Positions 9,724 to 18,238 of a stretch of 64,000 bases of DNA are shown one piece after another. Under the pieces are notes generated by a model. It was not told where the DNA came from. It did no database searches and saw only the letters and a list, made by a program, of their open reading frames with translations. The position numbers were made by a program, and so were the translations under genes. The stretch comes from Lachnoclostridium sp. An14 (lineage in GTDB: Bacteria > Bacillota > Clostridia > Lachnospirales > Lachnospiraceae). The stretch is from positions 1 to 64,000 of the forward strand of contig NZ_NFLE01000022.1 of NCBI RefSeq assembly GCF_002160755.1. Direction: 5' to 3'. Positions within the stretch are counted from its first letter, which is position 1. Each line of letters starts with the position of its first letter.

Positions 9724-10434
9724 TTACTCCTTAAAATTAGGAATTACTCCGAGAACCGCTAGCTGTCCATAAAGCTGTACATCCTTCAGAGTTTCTATCC
9801 TGAAAGAAAGGACTACCGTCAAAATTCGAATTAAAATATAAACGAATGCTCCTCCGACTGTACAGAAAATAACCGTCAAGCTTCGCTGTTTCGTTGCATC
9901 ATAGGTTTTTCCCGCTCCTTGAGAATAATCCAATACACGCATGGTATTACTATCTGACAAGTTATTAATCTCCTGCACAAACGCATCTGCTACTGCATTA
10001 ACTACAGCCACACTGTCCGTCTGTCTTGACGAGTCCGCATAAATTTTTAACACAGCTGTGTTATTCTCATATACATAGGTACTACCCTGTATTACTCGTG
10101 CATCTGTGGAAATCATGTCATATATCTGACCTACCGTTAAATGAGTCGGCCCTAAAAGTACCCTGGCCCGCTCTGCTACCTTCCTGGACTTTACAATTTC
10201 CGAATACACTTTCAAAGCATTCAAGCCTTGCGCCGACTCGTCATAGGAACCATCCGCGAAACTGTATACCGTAGCCAACGCACGATACGAATTTTCTGGG
10301 TTTACATACAGCAACGCTGCCAGAATTCCAATTGCCGTGCCTACCATCGCTGCTACCAGAATGCGAGGAATACTTTTTTTCAATACAATCAGGCAATATC
10401 CAAAATCAATACTTATTATTCGACTCAGCTCCAT
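9724..10434 (-). CDS. Wzz/CapA-type chain-length regulator
   Basis: 236 residues with two membrane helices (about 22-45 and 183-208) bracketing an extracytoplasmic domain, the arrangement of CapA/YwqC-type modulators that activate a tyrosine kinase partner. The C-terminal tail LKDVQLYGQLAVLGVIPNF matches the family. Its start overlaps the kinase-like gene by 29 bases, so the two are translationally coupled, as expected of partners. Confidence 0.85.
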   Translation of the reverse strand: MELSRIISIDFGYCLIVLKKSIPRILVAAMVGTAIGILAALLYVNPENSYRALATVYSFADGSYDESAQGLNALKVYSEIVKSRKVAERARVLLGPTHLTVGQIYDMISTDARVIQGSTYVYENNTAVLKIYADSSRQTDSVAVVNAVADAFVQEINNLSDSNTMRVLDYSQGAGKTYDATKQRSLTVIFCTVGGAFVYILIRILTVVLSFRIETLKDVQLYGQLAVLGVIPNFKE

Positions 10435-12127
10435 TTTTGTTTCCTCCAGTTTTCATCCGTTTTCTGCTACATACAACCCCAATCCTTAAAATTCCAATTA
10501 AAACAATTCCAATCCCGATTGCTGTAACAGACGACAGCATCTTAGCCGAAAATATTCCCTTTTCTTTGTTCTCAGTATCTTCCCTCTCAAAATCATAAGA
10601 TACGTCAGTCTGCAATTCGAAAGACGGCAGCTCATACATATCTCCATCTTCATCCTCATAAGATAAACGTATCTGAAGCTCTTGATCTCCACCTTGTGTA
10701 AAAGTTATGTATTGTTCATCATTCATCTGCCGCCCAATGGATGCCGGTTCCAAAATAATTTCCTGATCCGCAGTCGTTATATTTCCGCTTACAGTCATAA
10801 TCACTTTTCTGATTTGTTTTTCCCCAGTATTCTCATATTTCAGATCCATCAATGTGGGAATGTAGGCATATACACGATCCGGAATGGTTACTTCTAAAAG
10901 TTTCAGCTCTGAACGTTTTGATATATCAATAGAAAAAGCCGTAGAATTACTTCCAATCGTTCCTGTCTGAGAAGCATAGTTAAAGCTACACTCTAAAATC
11001 AAATTGCTAAGCAGTTCCTCTTTCACATTTCTGGACACGGTCAACCGGAATATATACGTTTCTGTTTCTCCCGCTTCCAGCCTTTCCGCATAACGCTGAT
11101 TTACATCCCCTTCCGCCAAATAGACTCCCTCTGTCTTTATGGCTAAAGTTGTTCGTACCTGCGAGGCTGCCAGTGATGGATCCACATTTTTTACCTGCAC
11201 CGTCAAATCAAATTCTTTCCCCGGCGACACATCTCCCTCTATGTCATATTCTGGTATCATTACAATAGGACAACGGGGATTTCCCATTTGTGCCGTTTGA
11301 CTCGTTTGCTCTGGCTCCGCATATACTGATACTGATGGTATAAAACACAAAAGCAACAGACATGACAAACCTACCATTTTTTTTAAAATTTGTTTCCAGC
11401 TTTTCCATATTCGATTCCAGCCCCGTTTCCTGGTTTCCCTATGGAGATATTCTTTCTTTTCAAAATAGTCAAATCGATTCATATATTGACGATAAACATC
11501 CCAACTTGCCTTTGTCGCTATGATTCCGGATATTGGAACCCCCAACTGATCCAATTGTACCTTCACATTCTCAAGCTGTTTCTTTTGGGATTCTTCCATC
11601 GCCGCTACAAGAACCACAGAATCTGCCAACGAACACAAAACTTTACTGTCAAGTGTTGCTGATAAGGACGGTGTGTCGATTACAATAAAGTCATATGTCT
11701 CATTCAAACTTTGCAGCAGTTCTTTCAACTTGTTGGAACAAAGAATCTTTACTGTATGATCGCCTCCCGCTGTCCCTCCGCCGATATAATGCAGATGCTT
11801 GACATTTGTCTGAAACACAATTTCTTCATCCGAGACAGTACCCACAATATAATCGGATAAACCGCGAGCTCCTATTTTTTCATTTAAGTGCTGATGTACT
11901 TTTTCTTTACGCATATCCATATCAATCAGCAAGGTTTTTCTTCCTGCCTCGGCAAAAGATACTGCCAGCTCCACCGATACTGCAGTAGCACCCGTTCCAG
12001 GACTGCACCCACAAACCGCATATATTTTATGACCATGCTGCATATGATCCATATATAAATTTGTTACCACATGATCATAAGCAGATAGCACTGCCTGACT
12101 GGAATTTCTATAAATATTAATTACCAT
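10406..12127 (-). CDS. CpsD/BY-kinase-like ATPase domain fused to an extracytoplasmic domain
   Basis: 573 residues in one open frame. Residues 1-220 have the CpsD/CapB fold: Walker A' LLIDMDMR (67-73) and Walker B FIVIDTP (147-153). The P-loop reads SPGTGATA (42-49), so the catalytic Lys is Ala47, and the usual C-terminal tyrosine cluster is absent. Residues 250-270 form a signal-peptide-like helix ending VSVYAEPE. Residues 280-510 are beta-rich and resemble CARDB/alpha-galactosidase NEW3-type surface modules. A second helix (530-552) is followed by a short charged tail. A separate secreted protein from an internal ATG at codon 251 is possible, but no strong ribosome site precedes it. Nucleotide binding may be weak or only regulatory. 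Confidence 0.75.
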   Translation of the reverse strand: MVINIYRNSSQAVLSAYDHVVTNLYMDHMQHGHKIYAVCGCSPGTGATAVSVELAVSFAEAGRKTLLIDMDMRKEKVHQHLNEKIGARGLSDYIVGTVSDEEIVFQTNVKHLHYIGGGTAGGDHTVKILCSNKLKELLQSLNETYDFIVIDTPSLSATLDSKVLCSLADSVVLVAAMEESQKKQLENVKVQLDQLGVPISGIIATKASWDVYRQYMNRFDYFEKKEYLHRETRKRGWNRIWKSWKQILKKMVGLSCLLLLCFIPSVSVYAEPEQTSQTAQMGNPRCPIVMIPEYDIEGDVSPGKEFDLTVQVKNVDPSLAASQVRTTLAIKTEGVYLAEGDVNQRYAERLEAGETETYIFRLTVSRNVKEELLSNLILECSFNYASQTGTIGSNSTAFSIDISKRSELKLLEVTIPDRVYAYIPTLMDLKYENTGEKQIRKVIMTVSGNITTADQEIILEPASIGRQMNDEQYITFTQGGDQELQIRLSYEDEDGDMYELPSFELQTDVSYDFEREDTENKEKGIFSAKMLSSVTAIGIGIVLIGILRIGVVCSRKRMKTGGNKNGAESNNKY

Positions 12128-12130
12128 GCT

Positions 12131-13576
12131 TTAATCCTCTTTTACCTGACACGAGTCATTCCAGATCTGATACTCATTTTCTAATTTGTATCGTTTCAGC
12201 TTACCAGTCGCTGTACGAGGCAATTTTTCTTCTCGGTACCAAATATGACGTATTCTCTGACCTGGAGTGCAATCCCTGTTATAAGCCTCTATTCCTTTTT
12301 GAATCATTTGGACATTCGTGTCTGGCTCTACGACTATCACTGCACATATTCCGCATTGAGGGACATAGACTACAGCAGCCTCCTGAACTCCCTTTATCTG
12401 GTTTAATGCGCTATCTATATCTTCTGCATGAATCTTTTCGCCGTTTTCAATGACAATCGTATCCCGAATTCTCCCAAGAATCATGGCCCTTCCTTCCTGA
12501 TCGATTTGACCGGCATCTCCTGTCCAAAAGCACCCGTCTTCTAGCACAAGCTCTGTATCTTCTGGCCTTTTATAATATCCCTCCATACAAAATGGAAGTT
12601 TTACCCCCAATTCTCCGGTATCTCTCAATACAAATTGTATCGGACCATACGGCCTCAGCCAGTTCTCATCCTCTCCCGGCCGATTGCATGATATAAATCC
12701 AGCCGTCTCTGAGGAACCATAAATATTAACAATCTGTATTCCCCTGGCTTTTATTTTATCCGCAGACTCTTTTCGAAAACGGCTGCCTCCCAAAATCACC
12801 GCATAAAGCCGCGGCATAATTTTCTCATCCTGAAATAGGAAATCAATCATACTGGGGACTAACATCGCGATATCCGCATCAAATAAAACGGCTTCCTGTT
12901 TTAAATACCTCGGTGTCGTTCCAAGACACACCACAGCACCTTTTTTCATAATGTGGAAAATCATTGTCAAAGCATACATATGATGCAACGGTAAGGGAAG
13001 AAAAAAACGGTCCGCTTTCTTTCCCGGTAAAACGTTTTCAGCCAAAAGGATATGTTTCACAAAAACCTCTGCCGTCACCACTACTCCCTTGGAACTTTTA
13101 GATGTTCCGGAAGTAAAACATAAAAAATCTCCTCCCTGCACTGGCAGTCCTTCCAAACTTCTTCTATCTTTCGCTTGCTCAACAGAAAGAAACCTCTCGA
13201 CATGATAATTATCGCGGAGAAACTCTAACTCGTCTTCTAACTCCGGAGAAATCATAAGGCATTCTGTATCTGTGTATGCCAGTAAGTGGACTAAATCTTG
13301 CTTTCCCAGTCCTGGATCCAATAAAATCAAACTTTTTCCACATAAAAGCAGTGAAAATGCCGTTAAAATCCAAGAATAAGAATTGTAACCTATAATCGCA
13401 ATTCGTTGATATGTAATCTTTTCACCTATTGCCACACCATACTCCAGATCTTTTAAAAACTCAGAATATCTGACAGGTGTCACCGTATATTTATCAACCG
13501 GAAACAAAAATGCCTGTTGTTTCTCATATTTTTCTGACATTTCAATCAACAAATCCCCTAATTTAAAACTGTTCAC
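12131..13576 (-). CDS. AMP-forming acyl/amino-acid ligase (ANL superfamily, DltA-like role)
   Basis: 481 residues with adenylation motifs in order: FTSGTSKSSKGVVV (A3, phosphate loop), INIYGSSETAGF (A5), CFWTGDAGQ (A7) and GRIRDTIVIENGEKI (A8), plus the C-terminal lysine in RTATGKLKRYKLE (A10). It activates a carboxylic acid as an acyl-AMP and should load it onto a carrier thiol. The ACP at 2729-2947 is the only carrier in the operon and the natural partner. It overlaps the hexapeptide acyltransferase by 4 bases (ATGA). Confidence 0.83.
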   Translation of the reverse strand: MNSFKLGDLLIEMSEKYEKQQAFLFPVDKYTVTPVRYSEFLKDLEYGVAIGEKITYQRIAIIGYNSYSWILTAFSLLLCGKSLILLDPGLGKQDLVHLLAYTDTECLMISPELEDELEFLRDNYHVERFLSVEQAKDRRSLEGLPVQGGDFLCFTSGTSKSSKGVVVTAEVFVKHILLAENVLPGKKADRFFLPLPLHHMYALTMIFHIMKKGAVVCLGTTPRYLKQEAVLFDADIAMLVPSMIDFLFQDEKIMPRLYAVILGGSRFRKESADKIKARGIQIVNIYGSSETAGFISCNRPGEDENWLRPYGPIQFVLRDTGELGVKLPFCMEGYYKRPEDTELVLEDGCFWTGDAGQIDQEGRAMILGRIRDTIVIENGEKIHAEDIDSALNQIKGVQEAAVVYVPQCGICAVIVVEPDTNVQMIQKGIEAYNRDCTPGQRIRHIWYREEKLPRTATGKLKRYKLENEYQIWNDSCQVKED

Positions 13577-14088
13577 TGTATCCTCCTTGTATTTTTACTA
13601 ATTCTTCTTTCAATTGGCTGGACATAATACTGCGGCTGTGTTGTAACTATCGTGTTCTCCGGAATCGGACCATTGATAATGCAGCCTGTTCCAATCACAC
13701 AGCCATCTCCCACCTGTGCTCCTTTTAAAAATGTCACATTGCTTCCTATCCAGCAGTGATTTCCTATTCGAATTTCTCCCACAGAATACCCTTGTTCTTT
13801 TATTGGCCCCGTTTCTGCAAAACGATGATTATGATCATAAATTTTTACATTTTCTCCAAATAATGTTTCATTCCCAATCTGAACATCCCCGCGGCAGCTA
13901 ATAGAACAGTCATGATTAAAAAAACACCCTGCGCCAATTGTCACAACTCCCGTATCTTCCAACGCTATAGTAAAATTACGGCGAAAGGTAGTTTTTTCTC
14001 CCATTCTCAATCGGTTTCCGTAAATTAGTTTCCAAAACAGCTTAATCCAAAATGCCCGAATATGGTAATACGCTTTAATCCATAGCAT
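13573..14088 (-). CDS. Hexapeptide-repeat O-acyltransferase (CatB/LbH family)
   Basis: 171 residues. Left-handed beta-helix repeats are evident (for example VTIGAGCFFNHDCSISC and IRIGNHCWIGSNVTFLKG), with the catalytic His in KIYDHNHRF. Such soluble trimers transfer acetyl from acetyl-CoA to sugars of the repeat unit. It overlaps the GT8 gene by 14 bases. Confidence 0.85.
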   Translation of the reverse strand: MLWIKAYYHIRAFWIKLFWKLIYGNRLRMGEKTTFRRNFTIALEDTGVVTIGAGCFFNHDCSISCRGDVQIGNETLFGENVKIYDHNHRFAETGPIKEQGYSVGEIRIGNHCWIGSNVTFLKGAQVGDGCVIGTGCIINGPIPENTIVTTQPQYYVQPIERRISKNTRRIQ

Positions 14089-15094
14089 ATTTATTTCTCC
14101 CGAATATCTCCGCTCTCAATCTGATGAAAAATGGATAGCAGATTGCATGAAAAAAACCAACTATTGAGACAAAGACTGTCCGAGGCAGTTTTTTCAAAAT
14201 TTTAATTTGCTTATTTTCTATCCCTTTATCATTGAAAAAAGGAGGCACTTCATCCTTCCAAGGGCTTATATCTTTATATTTTTGAAATTGGTTTGCCATC
14301 GGATGGTTTGAATTTTGATACCACGGACGAATCGTACATAAATTTTGAGTAAAATGAACAATTGCCGGCTTTTCCTTGGAATAAGCTATTGCTTTTTCCG
14401 AATAGTAAGATGTTGGCTTTCTAAGTCTGTATATCTCCTGATAACTCCAATTCAGAATAACCGTCATCACATTATACTCCGGTGGCAAAATCCCTATCAT
14501 TCCTCTAAAAACACCATTCAGCACATCCTGATCCGCATATGTCATTCTACGGGAATATTGATTAAAAAACCGTTTTACCGCTCTCTCTGTATTAAATTCT
14601 CGGAGAGCTGCAAGATCCACAAGCAGCACTCCGCCATTCACATAGGTTTCCCATGTATTTAACCCAATATTTTTCTTATACTGTCTGCTTATACAATCCT
14701 GTACTCCCCGGAATACATATCCTTCCATATTCATTTCAAATAAAGCAGTTATGTTCTGCATAACCAGCGTATCACAATCTAGATATAGCACCTTTTGAAT
14801 GTACTCCGGTAAAATATCAGCCATAAAAAGCCGGACAAACGCAATGGACGGCCATCTTCCAGAAACAGAAAAATTTCTGTTACACAGTTCATATACATTT
14901 AAAACGATACATTCAACATCATATTCTGCCGCTATTTTTATAAGTAATTCTTTATTTTTTTCCTGTATATCGTAGCCTAAAATAAATATTGTTAAATCCT
15001 TATTATTCTCTAACAAAGAAATCAAAGAAATTCCCAAGATCCATACATATCCATCATCACAGCTGTAGACCACTACGTTTTTTTCCAAATTCAT
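14075..15094 (-). CDS. Glycosyltransferase family 8
   Basis: 339 residues. The GT8 start VVYSCDDGYVWILGISLISL, the DxD motif in VLYLDCDTLVMQ and the second conserved block YADQDVLNGVF are present, followed by IVHFTQN. A retaining galactosyl- or glucosyl-type transferase. 15 bases separate it from ugd. Confidence 0.88.
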   Translation of the reverse strand: MNLEKNVVVYSCDDGYVWILGISLISLLENNKDLTIFILGYDIQEKNKELLIKIAAEYDVECIVLNVYELCNRNFSVSGRWPSIAFVRLFMADILPEYIQKVLYLDCDTLVMQNITALFEMNMEGYVFRGVQDCISRQYKKNIGLNTWETYVNGGVLLVDLAALREFNTERAVKRFFNQYSRRMTYADQDVLNGVFRGMIGILPPEYNVMTVILNWSYQEIYRLRKPTSYYSEKAIAYSKEKPAIVHFTQNLCTIRPWYQNSNHPMANQFQKYKDISPWKDEVPPFFNDKGIENKQIKILKKLPRTVFVSIVGFFHAICYPFFIRLRAEIFGRNKYAMD

Positions 15095-15109
15095 CTTTCC
15101 ACTGCCCTT

Positions 15110-16423
15110 CTACGGTCTACCAATGCTGTAATATTCAACCCCTGCTTTTCTCATGTCCTCCGGCGAATAAATATTGCGTCCATCATATACCAGGGCATTC
15201 TTCATCCATATCCCGTATTGTTCTGGCATAATTTCTTTAATTTCCTTCCATTCTGTAAAAATAAAGCAAATATTGGCATCTCTCAGAGCGAACTCCGCAT
15301 CATCGCAGTAAGTAATACTTCCTTTTTCTATTTTTTTCTGAGAATATTTTTGTTTAAACCCTTTACATCCCACAGGATCGTAGACGTAAAGATCCGCGCC
15401 TGCATTTAGCAATAATTCTATATTTTTCAAAGAAGGAGCTGCCCTCAAATCATCGGTACCTGGTTTGAAGGTCAAGCCTAAAATTGCCGTTTTTAAACCC
15501 CGAAAACTTAAAAGACGATTCTGGGCCTTTTCAAATAAACGGACGCTCTGTGTTTCATTTACCTCTATCGCAGCACGCACTGTCTTCAGCATATACCCTT
15601 TTTGCCTTGCTAAAAAATCAAGTGCTTTTGTATCTTTAGGAAAACACGAACCCCCATACCCGATTCCAGCCTTTAAAAAGTCTTTTCCAATTCTTGTATC
15701 ATATCCCATTCCCTCTGCCACATCCTGCACATTCGCTCCCACTAATTCACATAAATTCGCAATTTCATTCATGTAAGATATTTTTAAAGCCAGGAAATCA
15801 TTAGCAGCATACTTAATAATTTCGGCCGATCTACGTGTTACCGACACAATTGGCAAATGAAATGGCTCATATATTTCTCTCAATAATTTCTCTGCCCCCT
15901 TGCTGTTTGTACCTATTACAATGCGTCTGGCCTTAAGGGTATCGCGGACAGCCGTTCCCTGGGAAAGGAATTCTGGATTGCTCGCAACTTCTATATGAAC
16001 ATCATTTTTCAAAAAATCTTTAATATATTGCTCTACCTTATCATTTGTGCCCACAGGAACTGTCGATTTAATCACAACTAGACAATCACTTTCCACACTT
16101 TCCGCAATTTGACGTGCTACCTGGGTAACATATGATAAATCAGCAGAACCATCTGGCCGTTCCGGGGTCCCGACCCCAATAAATATCACCTGAGCATTTC
16201 TATAAGCTGCTGCATAATCTGTGGTATAATCAATTCTCCCTTCCATATAATTCCGCCGCATCATCTCCTCTAATCCATCCTCATAAATTGGCGAAATTCC
16301 TTTTTTCATGGTTCTGATTTTCTCTTGATCCGTATCCACACAGATTACTTCATGGCCCATTTCCGCAAAACATACTCCTGATACCAATCCAACATAGCCG
16401 GTACCTGCCACTGCTATTCTCAT
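15110..16423 (-). CDS. ugd: UDP-glucose 6-dehydrogenase
   Basis: 437 residues, normal for the family. N-terminal NAD-binding loop GTGYVGLVSGVCFAE, central NPEFLSQGTA, catalytic cysteine in GYGGSCFPKDT (about residue 260) and the C-terminal domain with TFKPGTDDLRAAPS are all present. It oxidises UDP-glucose to UDP-glucuronate with two NAD+, which implies that the EPS contains glucuronic acid or a sugar made from it, and so is acidic. Confidence 0.92.
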   Translation of the reverse strand: MRIAVAGTGYVGLVSGVCFAEMGHEVICVDTDQEKIRTMKKGISPIYEDGLEEMMRRNYMEGRIDYTTDYAAAYRNAQVIFIGVGTPERPDGSADLSYVTQVARQIAESVESDCLVVIKSTVPVGTNDKVEQYIKDFLKNDVHIEVASNPEFLSQGTAVRDTLKARRIVIGTNSKGAEKLLREIYEPFHLPIVSVTRRSAEIIKYAANDFLALKISYMNEIANLCELVGANVQDVAEGMGYDTRIGKDFLKAGIGYGGSCFPKDTKALDFLARQKGYMLKTVRAAIEVNETQSVRLFEKAQNRLLSFRGLKTAILGLTFKPGTDDLRAAPSLKNIELLLNAGADLYVYDPVGCKGFKQKYSQKKIEKGSITYCDDAEFALRDANICFIFTEWKEIKEIMPEQYGIWMKNALVYDGRNIYSPEDMRKAGVEYYSIGRP

Positions 16424-16478
16424 TTGTTTCTCTCTCCTTCATTAAAACATTAAAATATATGGTTGTTCCTATAGCCGA

Positions 16479-17930
16479 TTACATTGCTCCCTCTTTCTTA
16501 ATAACCGTTTTTACAGTTTTGAATAGTATTTTTATATCTAATCCAAAACTCCACTCCGCAATATATTTTTTATCCAGCTTGACGACCTCCTCAAAATCTG
16601 TCACGTTACTCCTTCCGCTCACTTGCCACATACCAGTGATTCCCGGTTTAATAGCCAATCTAGTTCGATGGTGAAGATCGTACTGATTCCACTCATCAAC
16701 GGTCGGAGGCCGTGTCCCCACCAGACTCATATCTCCTTTAAGCACATTAAAAAACTGAGGGAATTCATCTAAGCTCCTATCGCGAATATAATTTCCAATT
16801 CCCTTTCTGATTCTCCCATCCGGCAGTTTTTGACTGCCTATAATCCTCGGATCCCAATCTAGCTTAAACATTCTGCCATCTTTCACCCTGTTCTGAGACA
16901 GAAGTTCCTTTTTACGTTCCTCGGCATCCATATACATACTGCGAAACTTGTAAATTTTAAATTTTTTCCCATTTTTCCCTACTCTAATTTGAGAAAAGAA
17001 TATAGGACCCGGAGACTGAATATAGATCATAGGACCTATAATCAAAATTAGTACCAATGTAATTCCACAACCTACCAACCCGCCGATAATATCCAATACG
17101 CGTTTCATCGCTATCTGCTTTACAGTGGCATAGTTCATGCTGGTAGTGAGCACAGTATAGTTTCCAATCCTTTCTACAAATCTCTTATAGTCCCACGTTT
17201 CCTGCGCCTTTAACAGCTCTACATGAACAACCACTCCCATTTCTATAAATTGGTTGATCAAGGCATCTAATGAAGTGGTGTTGTTCGGAAGGCTGACTAA
17301 AATTTCATCAACCCATTCCCGACAAACATAATCTGTCACATTCTCCCTGTCCGCTACTACCTCGACTCCTTCAATTTTTTCCCCGCGCATATTACAGTCC
17401 AGAACAGCAATACCAGTAAGTTGAAACGTTTCATAACTATACTTACAAAGATTGTCTACCACCTCTTTTGCCATTTCCCTCGTAGTGACAATAAGCAGGG
17501 ATCGGCTTCCCTTTCCAAACCCCTTTTTTTTAAGCCTCTTTTTCCATAGCAAGCGTACAATTGTAGTTAAAACTCCATAAATTCCGCACATCATTAAAAG
17601 AGCAGCCCTAGAATACATCTGCCCTTCTTGAATTACAAATAAATAAAATACAGCCAGCAACGTCACCCACGTCACCTGCTTTGCTGTCTCTGCCAGTTCT
17701 TTGCTGACTTTTCGTTTCAAAACATTCTTTAACGTTCCTCCGAAAACGACAACTGTATTTTGAAACAGAATTAACACCAGCGCCATATTGCGATACATAT
17801 AACTTTCATAGGGATTAAGGAAACCATGACGAACAAAATACGCCATTAAAAACGCAATCTGAAGACATAGTAAATCCAACACCATAAAATCCCAATGTTT
17901 CATCCAGCCTTGAATGCTTTTTCGGTACAT
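16479..17930 (-). CDS. Polyprenyl glycosylphosphotransferase, first EPS gene
   Basis: 483 residues. N-terminal four-helix membrane region (about 15-140), a Rossmann-like middle domain, then the catalytic PGPT domain beginning KRVLDIIGG with KIYKFRSM, SLDEFPQFFNVLKGDMSLVG and KPGITGMWQVSGRS. It transfers a sugar-1-phosphate to undecaprenyl phosphate and so starts repeat-unit synthesis (WbaP/CpsE type). It is the first gene after the invertible promoter segment; GAGG sits about 10 bases before the ATG at 17930. Confidence 0.92.
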   Translation of the reverse strand: MYRKSIQGWMKHWDFMVLDLLCLQIAFLMAYFVRHGFLNPYESYMYRNMALVLILFQNTVVVFGGTLKNVLKRKVSKELAETAKQVTWVTLLAVFYLFVIQEGQMYSRAALLMMCGIYGVLTTIVRLLWKKRLKKKGFGKGSRSLLIVTTREMAKEVVDNLCKYSYETFQLTGIAVLDCNMRGEKIEGVEVVADRENVTDYVCREWVDEILVSLPNNTTSLDALINQFIEMGVVVHVELLKAQETWDYKRFVERIGNYTVLTTSMNYATVKQIAMKRVLDIIGGLVGCGITLVLILIIGPMIYIQSPGPIFFSQIRVGKNGKKFKIYKFRSMYMDAEERKKELLSQNRVKDGRMFKLDWDPRIIGSQKLPDGRIRKGIGNYIRDRSLDEFPQFFNVLKGDMSLVGTRPPTVDEWNQYDLHHRTRLAIKPGITGMWQVSGRSNVTDFEEVVKLDKKYIAEWSFGLDIKILFKTVKTVIKKEGAM

Positions 17931-17969
17931 CTCTCTTATCCTCGTTTTACAGAATTCTTAGATTACTGT

Positions 17970-17997
17970 TTGTCACAGAATTTTTGTTCTGTAATTA
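17970..17997 (+). repeat. Left recombination site of the EPS switch (Xer-like, 11-6-11)
   Basis: Arms TTGTCACAGAA and TTCTGTAATTA are imperfect inverted copies (8 of 11) around the spacer TTTTTG. The central 18 bases (17975-17992) match the reverse complement of 18216-18233 at 17 of 18 positions, and the spacer is the exact reverse complement of the other site's spacer. Confidence 0.8.
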
Positions 17998-18088
17998 CAA
18001 AAAGAGTTGTCATCCATTTTTTTCATGCTCAAAATAGGGAAAACGACTGAATCATCCTTGAAGTTTAAAGATTTGTATAAGAAATAAA

Positions 18089-18117
18089 CCGACAAGAACT
18101 TAAATTTTCTTTGTCGG
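18089..18117 (-). terminator. Terminator-like hairpin aimed at the EPS operon in the present orientation
   Basis: On the minus strand CCGACAAAGAA pairs with TTCTTGTCGG (one bulged A) around a short loop and is followed by TTTATTTCTT. On the plus strand no T-run follows. In this orientation it would stop read-through from the recombinase gene into the EPS genes. After inversion it would lie upstream of the promoter. Confidence 0.65.
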
Positions 18118-18124
18118 CCACACT

Positions 18125-18153
18125 TTGACATTCATACAATTAGAATATATGTA
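18125..18153 (+). promoter_or_regulatory. Promoter inside the invertible segment, pointing right (OFF)
   Basis: A perfect TTGACA at 18125-18130 is followed by an AT-rich -10 region: TATGTA at 18148-18153 (17-base spacer) or TATATG at 18146-18151 (15). It points toward the 3' end of the recombinase gene. Inversion would aim it at the EPS operon. A short hairpin CAGGAG/CTCCTG at 18174-18190 lies in the predicted leader. Confidence 0.6.
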
Positions 18154-18210
18154 TATCTGCTTAATAATTATGCCAGGAGAAACCCTCCTGTTCATTTTTA
18201 ATACCATTTT

Positions 18211-18238
18211 ATACAACAGAACAAAAATTCCGTTGTAT
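18211..18238 (-). repeat. Right recombination site of the EPS switch (Xer-like, 11-6-11)
   Basis: Arms ATACAACAGAA and TTCCGTTGTAT are inverted copies at 10 of 11 positions around the spacer CAAAAA, the same geometry as dif. Its last base is the last base of the recombinase stop codon (18238-18240 on the minus strand). Confidence 0.82.

Larger units (their letters stand above)
17970..18238. other. Predicted invertible promoter segment of the EPS operon
   Basis: Two 28-base sites (17970-17997 and 18211-18238) in inverted orientation bound about 213 bases. Exchange between them would flip the enclosed promoter (18125-18153) and terminator (18089-18117). A tyrosine recombinase gene directly adjoins the right-hand site, the EPS operon starts 39 bases beyond the left-hand one. 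In the orientation shown, the promoter faces right, away from the operon. Known parallels are the capsule promoters of Bacteroides and the RecV-controlled switches of Clostridioides difficile; function here is inference from layout. Confidence 0.8.

Noticed and set aside
11310-11420. Separate secreted-protein gene starting inside the kinase-like fusion
   Set aside because: An internal ATG precedes a signal-like helix, but no good ribosome site or stop codon separates the halves; left as an alternative in the feature.
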